Shown in pieces: positions 42,969 to 51,150 of a DNA stretch of 64,000 nt (within the stretch, counting starts at the first letter, position 1; the number at the start of each line of letters is the position of its first letter). A program made the translations under genes and the position numbers. Below the pieces are notes generated by a model. The model saw nothing but the letters and a program-made list of their open reading frames with translations, had not been told where the DNA came from and did not search any database. This DNA comes from Streptomyces sp. NL15-2K (lineage in GTDB: Bacteria > Actinomycetota > Actinomycetes > Streptomycetales > Streptomycetaceae): NCBI RefSeq assembly GCF_030551255.1, contig NZ_CP130630.1, forward strand, positions 3,639,501 to 3,703,500, in the 5' to 3' direction.

Positions 42969-43798
42969 AGCTGCAGGTGGTCCTCCCGAACGAGGCCGCG
43001 GGGGCCGACCCGCGCCGACTCGCCGACCTGGCACGGCAGGCCGAGGCCCTCGGCTACGACACGGCATGGCTCCCCGACCACATCCTGCCGCCCGGCGAGT
43101 ACGGCCCGGTGTACGGAGGGGTCCTCGAACCGCTGGTGACCATGGGCTGGCTGGCAGCCGCGACCACCCGGATCCGGTTCGGCACCTCCGTGCTCGTCCT
43201 GCCCATGCGCAGTCCTTTCGTGGTGGCCAAACAGGTCGCGACCCTCCACGGGCTGTCCGGCGGACGGATCACCCTGGGTGTGGGGATCGGCTGGGACGAA
43301 CGCGAGTTCACCGCCGTCGGCGCCGACTTCAGGAGCCGGGCGGCCCGCACGGACGAAGCCATCGCACTGCTCCGGCACCTGTTCCGGGTCGGCCGGGGCC
43401 CCTTCGAGGGCCGCTGGTACGGCTTCGAGACAGGCGTCTTCGAGCCACGCCCCGACGGTCCGGTGCCGGTGATGACCGGCGGTGTCACCGACGCCGCCCT
43501 GCGCCGGGCGGCCCGGTATGCGGACGTCTGGCAGGGCGTGGGCCTGGACCCGACAGCGTTCGCCGAACGGCTGGCGTACCTGCGGGCGCGTACGGACGGC
43601 CGCGTTGTGTCCCCCGGCACCCGGATCGACTGGCACGGCCCGGACCGCACCGTCGGCGAGGCCGCCCGCACCGCCGAGGCCTTCCGGGCCGCTGGAGCCG
43701 AACACCTCGCGGTGCACTTCGGCGACCCGGACGGTTACGCCCGACGGATGGCCGCCTTCGCCCGGGACGGATCCGCCACGAAGGAAGGGGGAGCATGA
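42965..43798 (+). CDS. LLM-class F420-dependent oxidoreductase
   Basis: A 277-residue TIM-barrel protein of the luciferase-like monooxygenase superfamily. Seen: KLQVVLPNEAAGADPRRLAD, RQAEALGYDTAWLPDHIL, TRIRFGTSVLVLPMRSPFVV, AKQVATLHGLSGGRITLGVG and GWDEREFTAVGADF. These are typical of mycobacterial and Streptomyces F420-dependent enzymes of about 280 residues. It starts at a GTG overlapping the hydrolase stop. It is a likely partner in the same pathway as the hydrolase, both under MerR control; the substrate is unknown. Confidence 0.92.
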   Translation: MKLQVVLPNEAAGADPRRLADLARQAEALGYDTAWLPDHILPPGEYGPVYGGVLEPLVTMGWLAAATTRIRFGTSVLVLPMRSPFVVAKQVATLHGLSGGRITLGVGIGWDEREFTAVGADFRSRAARTDEAIALLRHLFRVGRGPFEGRWYGFETGVFEPRPDGPVPVMTGGVTDAALRRAARYADVWQGVGLDPTAFAERLAYLRARTDGRVVSPGTRIDWHGPDRTVGEAARTAEAFRAAGAEHLAVHFGDPDGYARRMAAFARDGSATKEGGA

Positions 43799-44001
43799 CG
43801 CACCAGGCCGCCACTACCGGGCGGGATCTGCCCGACCCGCCCCGGCGGCCTACCCACACCTGGGCTACGGTCACCCCGCGTCCTACGGCATGCCGCGCGC
43901 CGTTCCTGTGTCCGCCCTCGCGGCCTTGTTGGGGGACGCCTCGGCACACGGATGCTGGATTTGGTCGCATCAGGCGGGCATGAGGCAGGAGCAGCAGACA
44001 G
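43799..44001. other. Gap after the LLM gene, possible 62-codon frame
   Basis: An ATG at 43795, overlapping the LLM stop (ATGA) and preceded by GAAGGGGG, opens a frame of 62 codons (MTHQAATTGRDLPDPPRRPT...) ending near 43983. The start context is good, but the rest looks like non-coding or degenerate sequence and I do not recognise it. I record it without calling a gene. Confidence 0.3.
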
Positions 44002-45033
44002 ATGAAGGTCATGCGCCGGGTGGCGCTGTATGTGGTGATGCCGCTGGCAATGGTCCTTGCCGGGGGTTACGGCTGGTACAGGCTGAGCGACACCGGCAAG
44101 GGCTGGCGCTACGAGGACAAGCTGGCCACGTACTGCGACGGCCTGATCCCCTACAAAGAGTCCGCTGTATTCACCGGCCTCAATACGGAAACAGGCTTGT
44201 CTGGCGACGAGGAGGGTGGCTTCGGTGACGAAAGCGTCCACAACTGCAAGGTCGCCGACATGCGCCTGACGATCGCTCTGATCCCCGACGATGCCGTCGG
44301 ATCCGGCTCAGACAGCGATGACGTGCTCGACACCCTGCGCCCGGAGACCGCGACGGATGCCTTGCCCGTGGCCCTCGGCGGCGGCTGGCATGGATATACG
44401 AACATGCAAGACGCAGGCGTCGTTCTCGCCTGTGACAACAAGCCTGTCTCCGTCGTGGTTTCCATCGACGGAGACGCGCAGGAGCCGCCTGCGAGCACCG
44501 CCCGTGCGAAGGGGGAACTCGCGGCCTCCACAGCGAGGAAGGCGGCGGACCGCTGGTCATGCAGAGCCGAGGAAGGAGGGCGGATCCCCCCAGTTCCGGC
44601 GCCGGAGGGGGAGAGTTCCCCATACGCGGCCAGCGGCACTTGCCGCGGCATCCCGATCCCCGAGGACCAATACGAGATCGACTGGCTCATCGAAACGAAG
44701 GCGACGGGAACCGCGCCGTTGGAGAACTGTGTGCTGGGCGAGACAGGGGCACGTTCCGAGCCTTTGTACTGGCTGGATGCCTCGTTCGGGCCCTTCGCGC
44801 AGGGCCTGCGATCAGCGACCGACGAACCGTTCGCTGTGAACACCGATGCGGGCCTCGAGCGCGACAGCGCATGGGCGACCGCTGCGTGCCCCGGCGCTGC
44901 TCGGGCGATCTTCCGCATCTCAGCGACTGTGTACGCAGATCCACGCAAGGGCTTCCTCACCACTGCCCTACGCGCGTTCGCTGAACGTTCAGCGAAACAG
45001 CACGGCTGCACAGACCTGAAGCTGCCGGACTGA
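44002..45033 (+). CDS. Membrane-anchored extracytoplasmic protein, unknown
   Basis: A 343-residue protein I cannot name. Seen: a short cytoplasmic start (KVMRR), one hydrophobic helix VALYVVMPLAMVLAGGYGWY, then a long extracellular part with six or more cysteines (for example in YCDGL, HNCKVADMRL, LACDNK, WSCRAEEG, GTCRGIP, LENCVLG, AACPGA, HGCTDL) that may form disulfides. The sequence looks like two similar halves, each with a Cys near KVADM/CRGIP and a trailing AARKAADRW/ALRAFAERSAKQHGC helix, possibly an internal duplication. GC content and codon choice are slightly lower than in neighbours. There is a weak ribosome site (GGAGCAGCAG). In-frame ATG 44011 is an alternative start. Confidence 0.75.
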   Translation: MKVMRRVALYVVMPLAMVLAGGYGWYRLSDTGKGWRYEDKLATYCDGLIPYKESAVFTGLNTETGLSGDEEGGFGDESVHNCKVADMRLTIALIPDDAVGSGSDSDDVLDTLRPETATDALPVALGGGWHGYTNMQDAGVVLACDNKPVSVVVSIDGDAQEPPASTARAKGELAASTARKAADRWSCRAEEGGRIPPVPAPEGESSPYAASGTCRGIPIPEDQYEIDWLIETKATGTAPLENCVLGETGARSEPLYWLDASFGPFAQGLRSATDEPFAVNTDAGLERDSAWATAACPGAARAIFRISATVYADPRKGFLTTALRAFAERSAKQHGCTDLKLPD

Positions 45034-45175
45034 TCACCGGCTCGACTCCAGATCCTGGACGACCGGGGGAGCCGGGCAGGCAAGGGGCTCAAGCGCGGTA
45101 CTGGGGAAAACCCCCGGCGAAACAGGGCTGTTTCCCGGATGTGGCGGACGTCGGGGTTCCGCGAGGCTCGTCCGT

Positions 45176-46699
45176 ATGAACCGTATGGACCGTATGAAGC
45201 AGATCACGCGCCACGCCCCCGTCCTCGCAGCCTCCGCCCTCCTCCTCGGTCTCACCGGCCCGTTGGCCGCATCCTCCTCCGCCGCCGCACCCTCGGCCCC
45301 CTCCACCCCTTCCACCCCCTCCCTCAAGTGGACGAAATGCGAGGGCAACGGGCTCGATCCGCGGCAGCGGTGCGCGAGCATCGAGGTGCCGATGGACTAC
45401 GCGGAGCCGGACGGCAGGACGATCGACCTCGTCATTTCCCGTATCCCCAGCGCGAATCCGGACGCCCGCCGCGGGGCGCTGCTGATGATTCCGGGCGGGC
45501 CGGGCGGCTCCAGCCTCAAGGACCCGTCGGAGAAGGGGCAGAAGTTACCCGAGGGCGTGCGGGACGCCTACGACCTGGTCGGGTTCGCGCCCCGCGGGAA
45601 CGCCCCCTCCAGCACCGTCAGCTGCGGCCTCGCCACCGGTGACCTCGCCACGACCACGCTGCGGCCGTGGCCCGCCCCGGACGGCTCGGTCGCCCAGAAC
45701 ATGGCCTCCGCGCGCCGGATGGCGAACGCCTGCGCCCACAGCGGCAACCCACTGCTCCGGCACATCAGCACGGTCGACAACGCCCGCGACGTCGACCGCA
45801 TCCGGGCCGCCCTCGGCGAGCGCAAGCTCTCCATCTGGGGCGTCTCGTACGGCACGTACGTCGGCGCGGTCTACAGCCAGCTGTTCCCGTTCCGCACCGA
45901 CCGCGTCGTACTGGACAGCAACGACGACCCCGACCCCACCCGGGTCAACCGAGCCTGGCTCGCCGCGCACGAGCAGGGCGTCGAGGACACCTTCCCCGAC
46001 TTCGCGGCCTGGGCGGCGGCGCCCGGCAACCCGTACCGGCTGGCCGGGTCGGCGGCGGACGTACGGCCGCTGTTCCTGCGCCTGGCCGAGCGGCTGGACC
46101 GGGATCCGATCCCGTGGCCCGGCGCCAACCCCGAGGAGCTGAACGGCAATGTGCTGCGCCAGAACCTGCTGAACACCCTCTACGAACCCGACAACTACCC
46201 CGTCCTGGCCAAGCTGATCCTCGCCGCGCAGGACGGCACCGTACCGACCGCGCCGGCCGCCCCGCCGGAGGCCGCGCTGCAGAACGGCGCCGCGGTCGGC
46301 GCCGCCACGCTGTGCAATGACGTCGCCTGGCCCAGGTCGGCCGCCGTGTACCAGAAGGAGGTGGCCGAGAGCCGGGCCGAGTACCCGCTGACCGCGGGCA
46401 TGCCGCGCAACGCGATGGTCTGTGCCGCCTGGCCGTACGCGCCGAAGCAGGCCCCCGTCCACATCACCGACAGCGGCCCGTCCGACATCCTGCTCGTGCA
46501 GAACGAGCGCGACCCTGCCACCCCGCTCAGCGGTGCCCTCAAGCTCCGGGAGGCCCTCGGTGACCGTGCCGTCATGGTCACCGTGAACTCCACCGGCCAC
46601 GACTCCTACCTCGCCAACGGCAACGCCTGCGGCGACCGGACCGTCTCCCGCTTCCTGGCGACGGGAGAGCGGCCGGACGAGGACGTCTATTGCGAGTGA
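45176..46699 (+). CDS. Secreted alpha/beta hydrolase, tripeptidyl aminopeptidase type (S33)
   Basis: A 507-residue secreted peptidase-like hydrolase. Seen: a signal peptide with basic start and hydrophobic core (HAPVLAASALLLGLTGPLAA) cleaved near ASSSAAA, a Ser/Pro linker, the oxyanion region MIPGGPGGSS, GFAPRGNAP, nucleophile elbow WGVSYGTYVGAVY, Asp in VQNERDPATPL and His in VNSTGHDSYL. The C-terminal TAP-like domain is present. Family: streptomycete tripeptidyl/prolyl aminopeptidases (MEROPS S33). Codon 124 is TTA (45545-45547), so it may depend on bldA. The stop codon is inside the first unit of the 16-bp repeat array. Confidence 0.92.
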   Translation: MNRMDRMKQITRHAPVLAASALLLGLTGPLAASSSAAAPSAPSTPSTPSLKWTKCEGNGLDPRQRCASIEVPMDYAEPDGRTIDLVISRIPSANPDARRGALLMIPGGPGGSSLKDPSEKGQKLPEGVRDAYDLVGFAPRGNAPSSTVSCGLATGDLATTTLRPWPAPDGSVAQNMASARRMANACAHSGNPLLRHISTVDNARDVDRIRAALGERKLSIWGVSYGTYVGAVYSQLFPFRTDRVVLDSNDDPDPTRVNRAWLAAHEQGVEDTFPDFAAWAAAPGNPYRLAGSAADVRPLFLRLAERLDRDPIPWPGANPEELNGNVLRQNLLNTLYEPDNYPVLAKLILAAQDGTVPTAPAAPPEAALQNGAAVGAATLCNDVAWPRSAAVYQKEVAESRAEYPLTAGMPRNAMVCAAWPYAPKQAPVHITDSGPSDILLVQNERDPATPLSGALKLREALGDRAVMVTVNSTGHDSYLANGNACGDRTVSRFLATGERPDEDVYCE

Positions 46700-46769
46700 T
46701 GTCCACTGCGAGTGACGTCCACTGCGAGTGACGTCCACTGCGAGTGACGTCTACTACCGCGAGTGACGT
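46691..46769. repeat. 16-bp tandem repeat array across two stop codons
   Basis: Four consecutive units of TGCGAGTGACGTCCAC (first with GAT for GAC, last with CTAC) occupy 46691-46754, and a fifth partial unit follows (CGCGAGTGACGTG to 46769). The array starts at the last codons of the secreted hydrolase (TGC GAG TGA) and ends with the reverse-strand stop of the next gene. Each unit holds a GTGACGTC-like core. Confidence 0.9.
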
Positions 46770-47170
46770 GAACGGCACGCCCTGGCGTAGCGCTGCGCCA
46801 GGGCGTGGAACGCCTCCTTCGGCTCCCAGTGCCAGTCCGAGTTCGGGTCGTCGGGGCGGTCCTTGAGGGGCTTGGTGATGGCGTAGCTCGCCATGTCGAT
46901 GTCGAGACGCGGGTTGTCGGGGCGGTGCGGGGCGTCCGCGGTGATGAACTCGAAGGCCATCGCCGCGTACAGGCCCATCGACTCGAAGACGTCCAGCAGA
47001 TCGGTGAGGTAGGCGGCCTGGGTGCGTTCGCTGCGGACGAGGTCGCCCTTGATCTCCGGCGGGTTCTCGTCGTGGTCGACGATGTTCCAGAGGCGTTCGA
47101 CGCCGTCTCCGGTGACGTCGACGGTGTCGGCGTGCAGGTCGTCGCGGATGGCCCGGATGTCCTGGCGCAT
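46754..47170 (-). CDS. Hypothetical protein (138 aa)
   Basis: A 138-residue acidic protein I do not recognise. Seen: mostly helical MRQDIRAIRDDLHADTVDVT at the start, AYLTDLLDVFESMGLYAAMA in the middle, and a C-terminal ALAQRYARACRSRHSR, whose last codons fall at the edge of the 16-bp repeat array. No signal peptide, membrane helix or obvious motif is present. The ribosome site before ATG 47170 is weak, so the start is uncertain. It lies upstream of the array and convergent with the secreted hydrolase. The nearest upstream gene on the same strand is the phosphatase-like protein. Confidence 0.6.
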   Translation of the reverse strand: MRQDIRAIRDDLHADTVDVTGDGVERLWNIVDHDENPPEIKGDLVRSERTQAAYLTDLLDVFESMGLYAAMAFEFITADAPHRPDNPRLDIDMASYAITKPLKDRPDDPNSDWHWEPKEAFHALAQRYARACRSRHSR

Positions 47171-47326
47171 GCGAGCGAGGCTGAAGGCCGTGCCGGGCGT
47201 CTCCGAGCCGCGGCACCGCCCAGGAACCGCGCCCGGCTGATTCCCTTGCTCCCCCTTGATCCCCTTTGATCCCCTTGTTCCCCGCGTTGTTCCCCGTGGT
47301 CTTGTCCGACCCGCTGAGCAGCCCGC

Positions 47327-47767
47327 TCAGCCCCGGAACCGCCGCACGTACCTCCGCTGCCACGGCGTCTCCACCGCATGCCGGTCGTAGTGGCGGCGGA
47401 CGTAGGCGACGGCCTCCTCGGGCGGTACGCCGTCCAGCACCGCCAGACATGCCAGCGCCGTCCCCGTACGCCCCCGCCCGCCGTCGCAGGCGACCTCCAC
47501 GCGTTCCTCGGCGGCCCGCTCCCAGGCCTCGGTGAGCACCGCGCGGGCGGACGTGCGGTCCGTGGGCAGCCAGAAGTCGGGCCAGCGGAGCCAGCGGGAC
47601 TCCCAGGGGACGTCCGGGGGCGGCTTTCCGAGGAGGTAGACGCCGTACGACGGACTCGGCGCCCCCGGTTCCAGGGGGCGCCGCAGGCCCCGGCCCCGGA
47701 CCAGCCGCCCGGAGGGCAGCCGCAGGACACCGGCGCCCCGCTCCTCCCACAACTCCGCACTCCCCAC
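47327..47767 (-). CDS. Protein-tyrosine/dual-specificity phosphatase-like protein
   Basis: A 146-residue protein. Seen: the cysteine-loop motif CDGGRGRTGT (C-x5-R-[ST] pattern, C near residue 100) preceded by EERVEVA and followed by ALACLAVLDGVPPEEAVAYV and YVRRHYDRHAVETPWQRRYV. This is the PTP/DSP active-site signature in the middle of a short fold. The general acid Asp may be in the WPDFWLPTD segment. Proteins of this form in Streptomyces are annotated as tyrosine-phosphatase family. I chose GTG 47767 because GGAGAG lies 5 bases upstream; GTG 47779 is an alternative. It is divergent from the SigE-family sigma gene. Confidence 0.85.
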   Translation of the reverse strand: MGSAELWEERGAGVLRLPSGRLVRGRGLRRPLEPGAPSPSYGVYLLGKPPPDVPWESRWLRWPDFWLPTDRTSARAVLTEAWERAAEERVEVACDGGRGRTGTALACLAVLDGVPPEEAVAYVRRHYDRHAVETPWQRRYVRRFRG

Positions 47768-47860
47768 GACACTCTCCACAAGCCCATTCGAACCCGGTGC
47801 CGGAAACCGGGCAACCGGAATCGCGGCAATGGTGGTCTGGAGGGCGAGGGAGGGTGCTTG

Positions 47861-48409
47861 ATGCAGGCCGAACAAGAGGCCCAGTTCCAGGAATTCGTCA
47901 GAGCGCGGTGGTCCCGTCTCGTACGGACCGCCTATCTGCTCACGGGCGACGCGCACCACGCCGAGGACCTGACACAGACCGCGCTGGCGAAGGCGTACCG
48001 CTCCTGGCGGCGCGTGGCACGCAGCGACAACCCGGAGGCGTACGTCCGGAAGATGCTCGTCAGCTGCAACAGTGACCGCTTCCGCAAGCGGCGCGTGCCG
48101 GAGGCGTTGACCGCGGCGCCGCCGGAGGTGGCGGGGCGGGACGAGGCCGTGGCGCGGGCCGACGAGCGCAGCGCCCTGCTCGGCGCGCTGGCCGGGCTGC
48201 CGCCCAAGCAGCGGGCGGTGATCGTCCTGCGGTACTGGGAGGACCTGTCCGAGGCGGAGGTCGCCGAGATCCTCGGCTGTTCCCCCGGCACGGTCAAGAG
48301 TCAGGCGTCCAAGGGGCTGGCGAAGTTGCGTACGTATCCGGGGCTCGCGCAGGCCATGGACGGGCCTGGGCGCAGCCGCACTTCTTCGGGGCAGGGAGGC
48401 AGCAGGTGA
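47861..48409 (+). CDS. SigE-family ECF RNA polymerase sigma factor
   Basis: A 182-residue sigma-70 family factor. Seen: region 2 FQEFVRARWSRLVRTAYLLT, HHAEDLTQTALAKAYRSWRR, and region 4 LAGLPPKQRAVIVLRYWEDL with the helix SEAEVAEILGCSPGTVKSQA. The short form matches the SigE-family (SigM/SigE-like) subgroup numerous in Streptomyces. The start is ATG 47861 after GAGGGAGGG. It overlaps the following membrane protein gene by 4 bases (GTGA), a pairing typical of a sigma factor with its membrane anti-sigma or effector. Confidence 0.92.
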   Translation: MQAEQEAQFQEFVRARWSRLVRTAYLLTGDAHHAEDLTQTALAKAYRSWRRVARSDNPEAYVRKMLVSCNSDRFRKRRVPEALTAAPPEVAGRDEAVARADERSALLGALAGLPPKQRAVIVLRYWEDLSEAEVAEILGCSPGTVKSQASKGLAKLRTYPGLAQAMDGPGRSRTSSGQGGSR

Positions 48410-49401
48410 GCGGGGAGCGGCAGCGGCCGGAAGACGAAGGGGGCTTCGAGGGGCGGGGAGCCGAGGGGGACTTCGAGGGGCAGGGGGCCGAGGAGGGCTT
48501 GGAGGAGCAGCTGCGTGAGTTGCTCGCCGAGGACGCGTACACGATCCAGCCGTCGCCGGCGCCGTATCCCGCGATCCGCCGCCGGGGCATGGTCGAGCGG
48601 CGGCACCGGGTGGCGGTGGCCGGGGCGGCGCTGGTGACGCTGGCTGCGGCGCCGGTGGGGGCGTACGCGCTGACCGGGCCGGACGGGAGCGGGGGCACGG
48701 CCGCACCACAGACCTCGGCCAGTGCCACGCGGTCCGCGACACCGACCCCCAGCCCGAGCCCGACGCCGACCGGGCCCAAGGGACCCGCCACGCCGGGGCA
48801 GTTGCTCGACGGGATCACGCTCGCGCAGGCCTCGGACGGCCTGGAGATGTGCCTCGCCGACAAGCGGTGGAACGGCTCCGCGAGCAGGATCGGCGCCGCG
48901 GCGGACCTCGGCAAGGCCGACGGCTACCGGATCATCCTGGCGATGAACAGCACCGGCGACTCCAACGCGCCCGGCGACGGCATGTTCGTCGTCGCCGTGA
49001 AGGAGAAGCCGTACACCCGGCTGATCTGCAACATCAAGAACGGCGAGGCCTCGGGGCTCAACACCAGCGTCGGCGACGACCTGGAGAGCGTGCCGGGCGC
49101 CGGACCCGTGATGGCCGACCCCAACGGCGGCAAGCTGCACCGGCAGTCGATGCTCGACGACGGCAACTGGAAACTCCCGTTCCGCTGGGGTGTCATCGGC
49201 AGGGTCGAGCCGTCGGTGGCCAAGGTGACCGTCTCCTACGGCGGCGCCACCGTGTCGGCCGTCCTGGACCACGGCTGGTTCGTCGCCACCGGCATCCTGA
49301 ACCAGCACGTCACCAAGGCTCCCCACATCGAGGGCTACGACGCCGCGGGCAAGCGGGTCTACGACTCCGACCAGGACAACGGCTACGAGAAGACCCTCTA
49401 G
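48406..49401 (+). CDS. Membrane-anchored protein paired with sigma factor (possible anti-sigma)
   Basis: A 331-residue protein. Seen: a cytoplasmic N-terminus of about 65 residues containing EDEGGFEGRGAEGDFEGQGA repeats and LEEQLRELLAEDAYTIQPSP, one transmembrane helix (HRVAVAGAALVTLAAAPVGA) near residues 66-86, a Thr/Ser/Pro spacer (SATRSATPTPSPSPTPTGPK), and an extracellular domain of unknown type ending DSDQDNGYEKTL. There is no HxxxCxxC zinc anti-sigma motif. Single-helix topology and co-translation with the sigma gene fit a membrane regulator, but function is inference. The start GTG overlaps the sigma stop. Confidence 0.8.
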   Translation: MSGERQRPEDEGGFEGRGAEGDFEGQGAEEGLEEQLRELLAEDAYTIQPSPAPYPAIRRRGMVERRHRVAVAGAALVTLAAAPVGAYALTGPDGSGGTAAPQTSASATRSATPTPSPSPTPTGPKGPATPGQLLDGITLAQASDGLEMCLADKRWNGSASRIGAAADLGKADGYRIILAMNSTGDSNAPGDGMFVVAVKEKPYTRLICNIKNGEASGLNTSVGDDLESVPGAGPVMADPNGGKLHRQSMLDDGNWKLPFRWGVIGRVEPSVAKVTVSYGGATVSAVLDHGWFVATGILNQHVTKAPHIEGYDAAGKRVYDSDQDNGYEKTL

Positions 49402-49519
49402 TGCCGCCATCTCACGGTGCGTGTCGGCGACCCGCCCGCCGAGCGGGTGCCCCTTCCGTACGCGATGCTGGAAGGCGGACACGCGACCTCGTACACCACA
49501 GTGAGTCCAAGGAGCCTTG

Positions 49520-50455
49520 ATGACCTTCCCCGCCCCGCTTACCGGTGTCGTCCCGCCCGTCTGCACGCCCCTGACATCGGACCGCGAGGTGGACGTCCCC
49601 TCGCTCCACCGGCTGATCGACCATCTGGTGGCCGGCGGGGTGCACGGCCTGTTCGTGCTCGGTACGACGTCGGAAGCGGCGTATCTGACGGACCGGCAAC
49701 GGCGGCTGGTGGTGGAGGTGACCGTGGCCCATGTGGGTGGTCGCATCCCCGTGCTGGCCGGGGCGATCGACATGACGACGCCCCGCGTCCTGGACCGCAT
49801 CGCGTGCGTCACGGCGGCAGGCGCGGACGCGGTGGTCGTCACCGCGCCGTTCTACACCCGTACCCACCCGGCGGAGATCGCCCGCCACTACCGTCTGGTC
49901 GCGGCCGCGTCCCCGGTGCCGGTCCTCGCCTACGATCTTCCGGTGGCCGTCCACACCAAGCTCCCCGCCGGTCTGGTGCTGGAGCTGGCCGCCGAGGGGG
50001 TGCTGGCCGGCCTGAAGGACTCCAGCGGTGACCTCGGCGCCTTCCGGGAGGTGGTGACCGGTGCCCGTGAGCACCCCGACATCACCGGCTTCAGCGCGCT
50101 GACCGGCTCCGAGCTGATCGTCGACGCGGCATTGGCGGTGGGGGCGGACGGGGCGGTGCCGGGGCTGGCGAACGTGGATCCCGAGGGGTACGTCCGTCTC
50201 GACGCGCTGTGCCGTGCCGGTGACCGGGCCGGGGCGCGGGCCGAACAGGAACGTCTGTGTGCCCTGTTCGGCATGGTGGGTGTCGGTGACCCGGGGCGGA
50301 TGGGGGGCAGTTCGTCGGCCATCGGCGCGTTCAAGGCCGCGCTGCATCTGCGGGGGGTCATCGACTGCCCGGCGACGGCGGAGCCGCAGGTGCCGCTGGA
50401 CGGTGCCGAGGTGGAGAGGGTGGGCAAGTTCCTGGCGGCGGCGGGGTTGCTGTAA
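49520..50455 (+). CDS. DapA-family aldolase (dihydrodipicolinate synthase/N-acetylneuraminate lyase superfamily)
   Basis: A 311-residue TIM-barrel class I aldolase. Seen: GVVPPVCTPLTSDREVDVPS, GLFVLGTTSEAAYLTDRQRR where DapA has GTTGE, VVVTAPFYTRTHPAEIARHY, VLAYDLPVAVHTKL with the catalytic Tyr in YDLP, and VLAGLKDSSGDLGAFRE with the Schiff-base Lys. GTTSE and context suggest a relative acting on a sugar acid or other keto-acid rather than true lysine-pathway DapA. The start is ATG 49520 with AAGGAG 5 bases before it. It stands alone, upstream of a convergent response-regulator gene. Confidence 0.88.
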   Translation: MTFPAPLTGVVPPVCTPLTSDREVDVPSLHRLIDHLVAGGVHGLFVLGTTSEAAYLTDRQRRLVVEVTVAHVGGRIPVLAGAIDMTTPRVLDRIACVTAAGADAVVVTAPFYTRTHPAEIARHYRLVAAASPVPVLAYDLPVAVHTKLPAGLVLELAAEGVLAGLKDSSGDLGAFREVVTGAREHPDITGFSALTGSELIVDAALAVGADGAVPGLANVDPEGYVRLDALCRAGDRAGARAEQERLCALFGMVGVGDPGRMGGSSSAIGAFKAALHLRGVIDCPATAEPQVPLDGAEVERVGKFLAAAGLL

Positions 50456-50484
50456 GCCTTTCCTCGCCCGTGACTGACTGCCCG

Positions 50485-51150
50485 TCACATGCTCCCGGGC
50501 GTGACCATCCCCGACTCGTACGCCACGATGACCAACTGCGCCCGATCCCGCGCCCCCAGCTTCCCCATGATCCGGCTGACGTGCGTCTTCGCCGTCAGCG
50601 GGCTCAGGCCCAACGCCTCGGCGACCTCGGTGTTGTTGAGCCCGCGCGCCACCAGGGTGAGCACCTCGCGCTCCCGTTCGGACAGGCATTCGGGCCCGCC
50701 CGCCGCCGGTGGAGCCGAAGGGCTGCGCAGAAGTCGCTCGATCAGCCGTGCCGTCGGCCCTGGCGACAGCAGCGCCTCCCCGGCCGCCACCGTCCGGATC
50801 GCGTCAAGCAGTTCGGCCGGACGGGTGTCCTTCACCAGGAACCCGGACGCGCCGGCCCGCAGCGCCTCGATGATGTGCTCGTCGGTGTCATAGGTGGTGA
50901 GGACGAGAACCTTGACGCCCGCCAGGTCCTCGTCGGCGGCGATCTGCCGGGTCGCCTCGATGCCGTCCAGGTCGGGCATGCGGATGTCCATCACCACGAG
51001 GTCGGCGCGTTCGCTGCGGGCCATTTCCAGTGCCTCGCGGCCCGTCGCCGCCTGTCCCACGACCTCCATGTCCGGCGCGGACTCGACGAGCATGGCGAAC
51101 GCGGCCCGGACGAGGGTCTGGTCGTCGGCGAGCAGGACGCGGATGGTCAC
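50485..51150 (-). CDS. NarL/LuxR-type response regulator
   Basis: A 221-residue response regulator. Seen: receiver domain with IRVLLADDQTLVRAAFAMLV, phospho-acceptor Asp in DLVVMDIRMPDLDG (about residue 54), VLTTYDTDEHIIEAL and FLVKDTRPAELLDAI, then a LuxR helix-turn-helix ECLSEREREVLTLVARGLNN / TEVAEALGLSPLTAKTHVSR. The start GTG 51150 overlaps the histidine kinase stop (GTGA). The operon order is MMPL transporter, kinase, regulator. It likely controls the transporter and perhaps membrane stress genes. Confidence 0.95.
   Translation of the reverse strand: MTIRVLLADDQTLVRAAFAMLVESAPDMEVVGQAATGREALEMARSERADLVVMDIRMPDLDGIEATRQIAADEDLAGVKVLVLTTYDTDEHIIEALRAGASGFLVKDTRPAELLDAIRTVAAGEALLSPGPTARLIERLLRSPSAPPAAGGPECLSEREREVLTLVARGLNNTEVAEALGLSPLTAKTHVSRIMGKLGARDRAQLVIVAYESGMVTPGSM

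Noticed and set aside
46691..46769. CRISPR-like array at the 16-bp repeats
   Set aside because: Units are contiguous with no spacers, and no cas genes are present.
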